A DNA stretch of 64,000 nt, taken from NCBI GenBank assembly GCA_905250075.1, contig CAJNOP010000488.1, positions 93,310-157,309 on the forward strand. Reading direction: 5' to 3'. This DNA is from Rotaria sp. Silwood1 (Eukaryota > Rotifera > Eurotatoria > Philodinida > Philodinidae). The notes under the pieces were generated by a model. The model was not told the origin of the DNA. It did not search any database and saw nothing but the letters and a program-made list of their open reading frames with translations. Below, piece after piece: positions 12,511-24,400 of the stretch; positions within the stretch are counted from its first letter, which is position 1, and every line of letters begins with the position of its first letter. Made by a program: the position numbers and the translations under genes.

Positions 12511-15500
12511 ACCTTGGAGATGTTGATATAGTGTTATGATTGAAAAATCTAACAATATATATATATATAATCAATAGAATTCTTAGAATAGAAAGAGATT
12601 AAGAGATTGGATCTTTTCAAGGAAGTTCCGTTTATTCAAGTACGTCATCAAGAATACAAGTAGCAAAATAATTCATGTACCAATTATAAACTATTCTAAT
12701 TATGAAATATAGTATCTATCACAATTAATAAATGTGTCAAGTAATTTACATAGCTATAATGTGTTCTCAAATTGCGACTATCTATAATTTTTATTGCTAA
12801 AATAGTTTGAAATGTGAGTACAATCAAATATTATCAATAAGATTAAAGTAAAAAAACAATATCTGATAAAAAGTCAAGACACGTTATTGTAGATGCTGGT
12901 AAACTGTAAACAACTTAAACTAAAATTTTTACGAGGTTTAGCGGCTCTTCGTACCCTTCCCCATTACAGAGTTCAGCAATCGAAAATAAAAAGTGTTAAA
13001 TTTTCTAAAGTTTTATGGAAAATTGATCAAGTTGTAAAAAATGAAAAATAATGAGTGAATAGCAACAATCCAAACAAAAACTAGGGCGCACGAAGACAAA
13101 AGAAACAATGTCTGTTCGAAATGCAGATATTAGAAAGTTTCTCACCCTGATGTTTGATTATGATCAAAAGCAATTGTAATCTACGAATGATCTTTCACTT
13201 AACGTAGTTTTCGGATTAGTTTAATCAAACTGGATAACATATGTGAATTCCACATTTTAGTCGTATAGGGACTACGCTAACAAACTTTTTAAAGATATAA
13301 AGTATCTAAAAATAGGCTATTTTTAGAGTTTTTATGAAAAAGTCATGTTTCTTGAAGCCATATTCGCTCGGATGAGAAATATTCATTTTGAGATGACACT
13401 TTCAGGATATAATTAATATCATTACATTTACTATTGAGAAAATTTTCCGACGGAAACTCATTATTGCAGTTCGTTCATAATATCCGGCAATATGCGGAAA
13501 GTTCAATAAAATGTCTATAAATCAAGCCAAAAGAGCTTCGGAGCATGAATATATTTACAGTTTTCATGCTAATTATGAGCTTAAACAGAAGATATCAACT
13601 GAAGACATTATAAGTTAAATAGAGATGACACGCAAAAGCAAATAAAACACAAATGACAGCATTCATCTAAGCGTTTGATTAGATATCTTAGGATACATAA
13701 AACTACCTAAAAAAATTCATAAAAGATCAAATATTATATTTCATAATTCACATACTTTCTAAACTATCTCAAAGAATCTTTCTTTATTATGTATCCACCT
13801 TTTATATTCAATATCAGACAGATCTATCCTCATCTAATCTTACATGTATCTTGAATATTAATAACAAAAAGAAACAGAAAAGATGTCTATGGTGAAAATG
13901 AATTAATAGTGATGCTTTCATAGATAAACTAATTTATTCCTTATCGTCATGTTAATTTTTTTATCGAACAGTAGGAAAAAAAGAAATTATCTTCTCTGTA
14001 GGATTGATCACAAACAAATACGAGTATTGTTTGCAAAACGTGTTCTTATAGCATTTTGTTTATAGAGACATTTATAAACAATATAAGTTATAATTACTTA
14101 CACCTACATTAATGAAACTACAGCTATTTATAGATCCATGCATCTATGCAAAACTCCAGATGAAAATTAGAAAACAATAGATAAAATTTCCTTTCGAGCT
14201 GTGGAATATTTAACTTCTTGCTTGAGCCTATTATTTCATATAACAAGATATGCAAAATAATGAAGATGATTATCAATAAAATAAAATAATATATTTGCTG
14301 GACGTATAAGACGGAAAAAAAAACAATTTTCGAAATTCTCTTAACAATTTGAACACAGAATTTTTTAAAGACTATGAAAAGATTTTCTTTTTTCAAATAA
14401 GATAGACTAATAAACTTTATAACCTGTATTAATTTAAACACAAATAAAAAAAAGATGATTAGGAATTGAAATTTAACAGTCGGATACCTGTATCAGTAAA
14501 AAGAGTATTCTGTAGTTTATATTTTGATAAGTTTATAAATCGACAGAGAAAAGTTGTTGCATAGAGTAACAGTCTAATATTTATTCAATGCAATATATCA
14601 TGATATTTAAGCCTTTCGAATATGAATCTCTGTCAAAAGATTACAATAATTAGACGCCGTTCGAGTCGATAAATATTAACCTTTTCATGTTTCTCATTTG
14701 GCAATAATATCGAAATATTTTATTTAGATTCAACTTCAAGACAAATTCTATATATTTAATCTGCATAATAAAAACTTTTATTTCTTTAAAATTAAACAAA
14801 TCATCTCGTTCTTAAATCTAACTATAAATATGAAGCGTGTTCAAGTCGAATATAAGTATGATATTAAAGTTAACATTTTATTTTTAGAATCAGAAAACTA
14901 TATGTTACACTCATAAAAACTCAAGGAATAATTGTTTCATTGCTGTATAACTCTTGTATCAAGCTAAAAAATACTATGAACAACTAACATGTCATGAATC
15001 ATAAATATCTCCATCTATATTCATAAAATATAACACATTCATTAGCTTAACTGTTGGTATATGTGACTCTCAAGTGACCTACGCTACTGATGTGCTGAAT
15101 TACAATAGATAAAAATATAACATGAATTGTTGACTATCTACTAATATTCATTACATAAACGATTTATTAAGGAAAGTTGTGACAAGACACACGAGAAAAA
15201 GGAATCATACAACTAGACTATTCATTAAAAGGTTGACTAAACTATAACTACAAATAGAAGTGCTATGTTTTCTATAATTCAAATTGTATTATATATATAT
15301 AGAGAGAGATCAGAGATGGAAAAGATCACTTCATGTGTCCCCGCGCCGCTGCTCACGTCTGCGCTGCATTAATGTGAGCTTCGAGGAGTGCACGGTGACA
15401 GCTTCCTGATGTTTGATGAACTTTGAGAAAATGATTGGTAGAACAAAAAGAGAAAGATGTATACGTTGTGCGTAGACGCGGAACGTTTTGTTCATCTCTA

Positions 15501-18221
15501 ATATAGATATCATACTTTCATAATTTGAGCTGTGGAAATATAATTGTCATCTGATTCTTGAGTTAGACTCTAATTTTGATGTTCTGTTTGGTCGCTAGTT
15601 CTATGTTATTGATAATTAAGCTAATGTCCTATGTATTGCATTATTGATGACGTACTGGATTGTCAATGCTTATCCAGCTTAGTTTTCTCAAATGAATTGT
15701 AAAACAAGAAAGATATTAGAAACAGAAGCGTAGAGTCTAATTTCTGTAATCATATTAATGAATAAAAAAAAAATATCATCACTAACCATATATAATATAT
15801 GCTTACGTTTTTAATAAAAACATCCCATCATTTTATAGAATAGTTCGAAGCTATTATTCTCTCACATGAGTTATCACAGCTTCTAACAACAAGATAATTT
15901 TTTCCTGACTGAATGCTTATTTTTTTTAGACTCTTAACACATTCTTAACCTATCTCAAAAAATATAATGAAGAATAATCAATAGATAACTCTTTTCTCTT
16001 GATAGTTTCTACTTAATTTATTGATTGATACATAATCTCAAAAGAAAACGAAAGAAACACCCGGAAACTAATTACCTTCCAAAGCGAAAAAAAAACGAAG
16101 ATGTCTATTTTTTTTATGTGACTTGCAAGAATTTTACACATTCAAAGGGCAACATATTACTTAATAATCCAATATTTCTCGTAATTCAAAATGTCACATG
16201 TAGAAAATAGGCTTGAATGATATATAAATTTGAACCGAATACATGTACAACTGTGAAGTATTTTCTATAAAAGCGCGAGTTGTATTGATGTTAGACAAAT
16301 GCATTCTCAATAATTTGATTAATAAATACGTATGTATTGAAATGTATGTATCATTTAAATAGTAGTACATAACATATATGCTTCGGAATTCTGTGCATTA
16401 CCTAATATGATATGAGGGCTTGATTGATTAGGTTAATATGAACATGAGTGTTATCAGTTTTTATTTTTACAATTGAACTAAAAGAATTTTATTCTCGATA
16501 AATATCAATAATGAGATGTGTATTAATCTACATGTACTTTACTTAGCTTCTTGATATTTATTAAAACAAAACAAATTTGTCAAATATAATCAGAGTATCG
16601 ATAAAGTAAGTTTTGAATTTTACAAAAAAAAATGACCTCCAATAATTTAATACTATAATGGAAAATAATATATTTTCACATCATGTCGAATGGCTTATCC
16701 GTATTTATGTGTGACTTTTAATGTAGAATAACTTTTTTGTATAATCTATTAAGTCTCATGGCGACTTCATTGAACATAGATGAACGTTCATTATTATTTG
16801 CAAATGAATATCCGCGACAGAATCAACGACGAGATGAGTCTTAACTCAATATCTTGACGACACCTACAGTTAAAGACCGGCAGCTTTCAGAACACTGAAA
16901 AGAATAACTTCGGGCGTGTGTTTTAGTATTCTAGGTGGCACACATCCGCATCCAGAGCCACTCACACTCATCCTTTTTTAGACTACGTCATTCAACAATC
17001 GACAACAACAACTGCTCTCATAATACTCGATGAAACGATCGAAACTTTAACGAAATTAGGCGGGAACGCCAAAGACAATATGGCATTTACATCTTTTTCG
17101 AGTGACGATCACAATTGAAGTGTTTTTCTTCTAATACGCTTTTTTATTACTGTAAAGTGGGAAAACTAAATATCCATCGGTTAAGTGATTTTACATATAA
17201 ACGTTTGAAGTCTTGTTCAGTTGACATTACTCAACGATCATCTTGACGGATGTAGATGTCGGTCTTTTATTCGAAAGAAGAGAAAAAATGGCGTAGTTGA
17301 GAGAGTGGAATCTAGTCACTAAAGAAAATTGGTTTGAATAAAAAGTAACGTTTTGAAAAAAAAAACGTCACAAAAGAAAGAAATAGTTATTCGTATTTAA
17401 AAATAATCAATTTTCAAAATTGAAGCGCACAATATGAAGCCAATGAAAATATTATATAAAATAGCTCACGATTTTATTATTTTTTTTATATTATAAACAG
17501 AAGAATGATAAATTTGTTCATAAGAGAAAGAGAACAAAAAAAATTCTTGTCGTTTTGACCATAAACAGTATGATATCTTCGATTGATATTATTATTGTTA
17601 TTGGAGCTCATATTTGAGTATATATGGACAGAGTTAAATATATTTTTCTTTTTGTTTTTGGTCACCGGCTATAGAGCTGATACAAAGTATTTCGTATTTT
17701 ATTGTATGAGCAAATACTTATTCTTCTTTAAATACAGAAATCACCATCTTATTCAAATGATTTACTGTCATCTTTTTAAGGTTTTCAATATTTTCTGAAT
17801 CACATCATTTCAAACTCATGAAATTCAATTATATAATAAAAAAAAAGAAATATATTGTTTGTCTACTAACTATTGTCTACAAAAACAATGAGATAAAAGT
17901 GATACATACGTATTGTATACAGAACACGAATAATTATTTTCACTGTATATAATATTATTTCAATTCTGTTATGTTTTACTCTTGAAAAAAGACTATTTAA
18001 GATGTCTCAGAACACAATCAGATAAGAACTATAATAAGCCAATATATGTGAGCGGAAAAAGAATAAAAATTTCATCAATTTGTATTTAGTTTGTTGAAGC
18101 ATTATTTTGAGTATGTTTTGCCTTCTGTGCTACTGGTATATATAAGGTATCCAAAAAACTTATTATTATGTAAATTAGATTTTGATAAGAAGAAAAAGTA
18201 AGAAATATAAACTTTATTCAT
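12511..18221. other. Gene-free AT-rich interval
   Basis: About 5.7 kb of low-GC sequence with no supported gene. Long minus-strand open frames such as 14124-14441 are hydrophobic, Ile/Phe/Lys-rich translations of A/T runs. One GC-richer patch (about 15340-15500), bounded by TATATA/GAGAGA sequence, stands out in composition and could be the remnant of an inserted element; it encodes nothing recognisable. A second less AT-rich block lies at about 16800-17000. Confidence 0.45.
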
Positions 18222-18455
18222 TCAATTATATTGCTTACACACAACTGGCTGCATGGAAAGATATCCATCTGTTAAAGTATCATTTGTTCGAAGGTCATCT
18301 TCAACTCGATGGGCATCAAAGGTAATTATATCCACAAATAAAATTGAAGTAGTCTCTTGATCGGTCTCTCTATCAGGTAACACCGACGAATGACAAACAA
18401 CGAAAACCAAAACATATAAAACAATCGACTTTAAATGATCAGAAGCAATTATCAT
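18222..18455 (-). CDS. Small putative secreted protein (77 aa), hypothetical
   Basis: True ATG start at 18455-18453; the single open frame ends in TGA. The N-terminus has the shape of a signal peptide: a short polar start, then a hydrophobic core (SIVLYVLVFVVC) and a plausible cleavage site near residues 21-25. The mature part is acidic (about residues 28-65, many Asp/Glu/Thr) with two Cys overall. No family is recognised. It may be only the first exon of a longer gene, but no clear donor was found. The non-random composition argues for a real gene; the lack of any homolog I can name argues for caution. Confidence 0.4.
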   Translation of the reverse strand: MIIASDHLKSIVLYVLVFVVCHSSVLPDRETDQETTSILFVDIITFDAHRVEDDLRTNDTLTDGYLSMQPVVCKQYN

Positions 18456-18869
18456 CTACCCCAAATCACCAATCCCACTGGTTGACCTTATCGAGTGCTT
18501 TAAGATATCATCGGAGTCCGGCTGCATCTTCCAAGCTTTCTTCAGAAACCGGAATAATCCGTAAGTATCCTGTCAAATTATGGCCCGAATTCGATTGACG
18601 GAGTCACATTCGGATCCCTAGTATTGGAATCTGATCCCATAGGTTTCGGTTAGAAGCCAATAAATTCAGATTGCGAGCCTGTAGTTTTTGAATGAATTCA
18701 AAAACTTCGTCTGTGAAATTGCTCAACTTTGCTTTTTGTCTGTGCTCTTTAGAAGTAGTTTTCATTGCACGAAAAACCAATTCGAAAATTTCAAAACTAA
18801 TAGTAAATTCAAATTTTAAGGATTTACCGACCTAAGAAGGTGCTTTGCTCTAAAGGTATACGACGTATA

Positions 18870-19443
18870 CAGGGTAATCCAAAAGTTATCAGGCAGTCAA
18901 TCTTTGATTTCGAATAACTTTTGATTGGAATAGAATAGAGAGCTGTGGCTTTCGCCGTTCGAAAGAGAGTGTGTTACTAAATAGTGTCATGTATTACTCA
19001 ACGATCGCATCTGACGATCAAATGGTGAGTCTTCGGAAAATCAGTAATAGTTCTATGAAGATGGCATAAAAGTTCAATTCTAAGAAGTGCATTAGACCCA
19101 TATACTTACGATTCGCGCCCATGCTCATAATCCAAAACTTATATCTTATTTCATTCAAAAGTTATGGATACGATACTAGGCGATGTGATTATGAGCGTGA
19201 ATCGTAAGTACACGGGTCTAGTGCATTTCTTACAATTGAACTTTTATACCGTCTTCATAGATCTATTACTGTTTTTCGAAAGACTCACCATTTAATCATC
19301 AGACAAAATCGTTGAGTAATACATAGAACTATGCAGTAAAACACTTTCTTTTGAACGGTGAAATTCGCAACCCACTATCTTGTTCCTATCAAAAGTTATT
19401 CAAAATCAAAGATTGACTGTCCGGTAACGTTTGGACCACCTTG
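18870..19443. mobile_element. Foldback/MITE element with TA target duplication (574 bp)
   Basis: Two long inverted arms: the left end CAGGGTAATCCAAAAGTTA matches, reverse-complemented, the right end read as CAAGGTGGTCCAAACGTTAC. The similarity continues inward for about 240 bp on each side (GTCAATCTTTGATTT, AATAACTTTTGAT, CGTAAGTA, ATTAC...). The element is flanked by TA dinucleotides (18868-18869 and 19444-19445), as expected for Tc1/mariner-mobilised elements. No transposase is encoded, so it is non-autonomous. The arms differ by many substitutions, so it is not a recent insertion. Confidence 0.8.
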
Positions 19444-20061
19444 TATATATATATATACAGGTACCCAAGCACTTGCTTACGATGATACAACGATTTCATA
19501 GCAAGATTCAAATCTTTGTCTATGCTAGGCTATTTCTTAGCAACACTAATTCATAACTTATGATGAAGCTTATTCTAACAGCCATTTCGTAACTAGATCT
19601 GTGTCAGTTCACAGTTCTAAGAACTGGGTCTAGTGACCAGTTCTTTTCTTGAGAACTGAGTCTGCTGATCCGTTTTTTTCAAATATACTTGCTCGATCAC
19701 TAATGGTGATCTAGCGATTTCACTCAGTACTTGCTCTAGTTGTCAAAAAAGAACTGATTACTATATCCCATTCTTTTAAAAAGACCTGTTCACCATATAC
19801 TGATACAGCTCACGCTCATGAGCGCGCCTATGAGTATGAGCATTTCTTCTGCAATTCAAATATGCGAATTACCGTTAAGAATTAATCCGTTTTCGCTTGT
19901 GTTCATTAAAATTGTGCACCTCAGCTTTGCGAGCGGTCATGAGCGTCGACTGCACACTCCTACTATCAAACAATCAAATTTGAGGAAGCTGTTTCTTAGC
20001 TAGTGCAAACACGAAACAAACTGCTGTTCGGGTTATATAAAATAGGGTTCCTGATAGTCCC

Positions 20062-20136
20062 CTGATCGGGCCCAACGACACTGTGTTTTTTTCTTTTATT
20101 GTAAGGACAAAACATAGTGTTGTTCGGGCTGATCAG
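20062..20136. repeat. 75-bp hairpin (CTGATCGGGCCCAACGACAC arms)
   Basis: Left arm CTGATCGGGCCCAACGACAC plus TGTGTTTT pairs with the right arm AAAACATAGTGTTGTTCGGGCTGATCAG read as reverse complement, with a ~14-bp AT-rich loop. It encodes nothing. It lies 11 bp upstream of a telomere-like palindrome. Probably a small palindromic insertion; identity unknown. Confidence 0.65.
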
Positions 20137-20147
20137 TGAATTATCCA

Positions 20148-20217
20148 GAGGGTGTGGATGTGTGAGTGTGAGTGTGGATGAAAACAAGACCCACATCCAC
20201 CCCACACCCACACCCTG
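20148..20217. repeat. Telomere-like palindrome 1
   Basis: GAGGGTGTGGATGTGTGAG at the left and CACACCCACACCCTGAG at the right form inverted arms of TGTGGG-like repeats around a short spacer. G-rich arm first, C-rich arm second. A trinucleotide GAG flanks both edges, but no longer target duplication is seen. Confidence 0.7.
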
Positions 20218-21419
20218 AGTATACGTAGTATCTATTGGCTACTGTTACGAACTGAAGAAGTAGCATTACTGTCATCCTCGATAATTGTGTTGACTATACT
20301 ACTCCATCGATCAGTGATGTTCATATCACAGAGACCACAATACTGTGGAGGAGAACATGAAGAAGAGACCAAGAAAAATGCATTGGCAGAATAAGAGAAA
20401 AGAAGTTTAGAGAATAGAATGAGAGAATAATCAAGAGCGAGACGAATATGCCGTTTATCTTTTCCTAAGTCAGAAACAAGGAAATATCCTTGTCACATCA
20501 TTGATGAAGGATAAGTAGAGGATGAGGAGACATGTTGATATCCGATGTGAGTGTCTTATTTGTTGGCTTAGTTAGTGTATCGAAAACACTTTTCAAGCAA
20601 AAAAGCAGCCAAGTCGGATAATCTGAGGCAAATCCGAGAGTGCTCCATGAAATCTAACAGTTCTACGAAAACTAACGAAAATCCAGTTGATGGAATCACT
20701 AATGGATGCGACGATAGATATTTGGCGAATATCCGACGATATCCAAGAGTTGAATTTGATAGGAATCTCGACAGTCGAGTTCGAAATAAGTTTCTGTAGT
20801 ATCCAATTGGATTTCGTCGAGGTTCTTGTACGTTCCGATCGGATTCGAACACTAGGAGTTCAAAAGTAATTCTGGCAAGAAGATTCTCATCAAATTTGAT
20901 GAAATTCAGTGAGATGTTTAAGGAACTGATAATACTTGAGTGTGGGATTGTTCGACCTGAATTAGCAGACTTTCTAAGATTTTATCACATTTCGACGTTA
21001 GAATTTCGCCAAATCACACTCTGGAATATCATCTCACGAGTACAAGAAATCTGGTAATATACTATATGCAGAATCAATAAAACTCTACAGTTATATCCAA
21101 TAGAATTTGTATATTCAGTCTTATTGGAATATACAGAATTTATTAGAATTTCAAAAAGATTAATAGGATCGTACAGAAATTTCATTGAACTTCGACAATC
21201 AGATCGCCTAGTGATTTTGTTAACCTAATTTCCATTGAATTTTATAGATCAGCCGAACATCATAGAATCCAATCGGTTCCAACTTGGATTAATTGACCAG
21301 AGTACTTTATCGTTTTCTTTCGTTAATATCGAATCATCATTAAATAATTTTTCTAAGTAAGTACAAGTATCTCACACATCAGCATTTCTATTCTTGTTAC
21401 TTGCAGAAGCGCACCTGTG

Positions 21420-24400
21420 ATGGATACCCATAAGAAGAAGAAGAAGAAGAAGAACAGAAAGTCTTCAAGAGCTTGGTTTATTCCTGTCTGTCTTTTGCTT
21501 ACTGTTCTCATCTTGTTAGGTATAGCAATGGGCATTTTCTATCGATTTTACATAAATAAAACAGCAACTACAACTGCAAGTAAGAATATTTCGACTTGTT
21601 TTCAAAGTCAGAGCTCCATTTACATGCATGCTATTTATAATCTAATGAATTCATATAAAAATGATAGAAAGCATTCATTTAGAACTTGATGTAGTAATAC
21701 TAACTTCTCTTTATTTTATCCGTTAAATACTTTTACTCCAGTAACAATATAAAGTAAAATGAAGTTAGTTTGATTTGGATACCCTTAGTCTAAGAGTATA
21801 ATGTCTTCGTTAAATAAATGAAATCATGTAGTTGACAAATCCAGTGATCAATTTTAACATTCACGATCTTTCTGGAAAAAACTCGCACATTGTTACTAGA
21901 AAACTAAATCTAACTTAGGTTCAACTTATCCCTCGTGAATGAATGTAATAATAGATAAGCAAAGTTTTCATAATCATAATTGAGTTCTAACCGTTTTTTT
22001 TCTTAGTTTCTTTTTCGAAAAAATTTAATATTACTACTGTAAAAAAAAACTTTTTTATTTCAATCAAAAGAGGTGATTGTAGCAATATAGGACAGTGACC
22101 AGATGAGTCTGTTTTCATCTACTTCAGTCATCTGTCATGTTGCAATATGCGTCAATCTGAAGTTGACCCTCGTAGAAGACCTTTTGGTGTCGGCTAACTC
22201 AGATAAATCATTTCGCATCATACATTATATGGCTAACTTTCCATTTGGATCCCATTATACTTGTTATTACTGCGAAGCCAATCCAAATATTTCTTTTTTA
22301 TTGTAATTCCAAAATATTAAAAAAAACCGTTTATGTTCGTATTTGTCGAACAATTTTTGTGGGAAGGGTTTATCGTGTGGTCCATAGACAGCACCTATTT
22401 GAACTGATTTTAGTAGCGTGTCTTTCTCAATTACTAAAACGTTTTGCTGTTGAAGAATGACCTTCCTATTTAGTGAGTCATGTAGCGAGCATTGTCACAT
22501 CACCAAAAGAATTGGTACCTTCTTGACTAAAGCAGTAAAAGACGTAATCTTTAGCATATTTCTGATTTTTGAGTCAATACTCAACAAAATTCGAGTTTGA
22601 TATATATATGTATATAACGGGTGGTGCAGATTAACCTTTTTCGGTCGAATGTTTCCATTTGAAAACATTAAGCCAATATTTTGCGAAGAATTGACTTTTA
22701 GTGATGATACCAAAGTTTTTGACAATTTGATAATTAAGTTAACATATTTCAGTACACATTCATGCGTTTAGAAGAAGGAAAAAAAATTCACTAAGAAAAT
22801 GGTCGGTTCCACCCAAAATGCCCCAAAGTAACATGCAAATCATAAAAGTATTTTTCCTATGTCTCTGAACATTCAATGTCGAAGGCATTCAATGATTAAT
22901 TTTCCTTCATAGAGTTATTGAATATTGCATCATTAAGTGGTATTATTCAATTATTCCGGACAATAAAAAATGGAAATATTTTCATTTGGAAACATTCGGC
23001 CGTAAAGGGACAAAACTTTTTCAACTCACTTACGTCTGCACTTGTCAAAACAATAAATTCTATAATGTTTTCGTGGAAATACATGCATTTCTATCATAGA
23101 GAAAATTGATATCCTTCTTCCCGTGGTGAGGGTGAGTGTAGATATTCGCTTTTATTTCACTCACCGATACCCGCATCCACTCAAATCTACACTTACACCA
23201 CGAATATAAAACCAGTCAAAGTTTTTTGGCAACATGCAGGACGAACTGAAAATTTGTCGACGTTTTGATTATGTATGAGTCAGAATAATTGAAAATTTCT
23301 CCCAATGATCTGTTTTTTCTATTAGTACCACTACAGTCCACGGGTAGATTCTGCACCCCCGACCCACACCGACAGTCACATCCCGTTCACAAGTTCTTTT
23401 TCTCTTATATAGCCTTTATAAATAAATGAAAAAACACAAAATATTGCACTTGAATAACCGAAAATAAAAAATGAATTTTGCAAAATTCTGATCCTTAGTG
23501 GTCGAATGTTTCCAAATGGAAAAATCAAGTCATTAGATGGCGAAGCACTTTTTGATTCTGAAAACTAAGCTTTTCCGATCTTCATGTTCTAGGAGCAACA
23601 AAAATACACGAAAAGATATTTTTGCTACCTGCCTTCTGATAGCTGACTGGAAAAGGTTAAATAGGACAAAGTCAATTTCTTTTTTCGAGACGTTCGTATA
23701 CACTTTCAGGACTTCGTTTTATAGGCAGTCGATAGAGAATTTTTCCTCCTGCAAAACTACATATTTCATTTAAAAAACATATTCACAATTATTTTGTGAC
23801 ATTCGATAAGCTTTGTTGATCCAAACATCAATACTGCGATGAATAAGAGCCGGTTGAATATTGTCCATGCTGACAAGACTTTGATCCATCAGAATTTTTC
23901 GCTTGTAGTTTTGTCCCAGTTCAGCTGTTCATATAATTCACACCGTATACAATAATCAAGGGAGTTGAGCTCGGGGAAATTCGACGGTCAACGTGGTTGT
24001 GGTCAAAATCTTCAAAGTGCTCATTGCACCATATTTGAGTGTGATGACCTGTATGTACCCTTGCGCCATGGTGTTAGAATATAAATTCATTTCCCATTAA
24101 CTTTTGATCATCTTGCAATGCTGCTGGCAATATTTCGTGGATATAACATTAATGATTTATCGTTTCTTTCTCCATAATGACAGCGCGAGTGACATCATTA
24201 TGATGCGCACCGAGCTAGATCATAACTATGTATGAAAGTTTGGTTTTTCGATGAGTCCCATCGTTTGCATCGACTTGTTGACAATTTGGAGGCTATATTC
24301 TGTCGTTTCGATGGTTGTAAATTCTATCAACGTCAAATCGTTCTTCGTCAGAAAACAAGATTTTTCGTGACAAAGATTTTCTGACGTTTTTTTACACCCA

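Noticed and set aside
14124-14441. 105-codon hydrophobic frame on the minus strand
   Set aside because: Ile/Phe/Leu/Lys-rich translation of A/T runs; no ordered TM pattern or family resemblance.
20225-20560. Possible solo LTR or retroelement remnant (purine-rich, less AT-rich block)
   Set aside because: No TG...CA boundaries or target duplication could be defined, and no second copy lies in the window.
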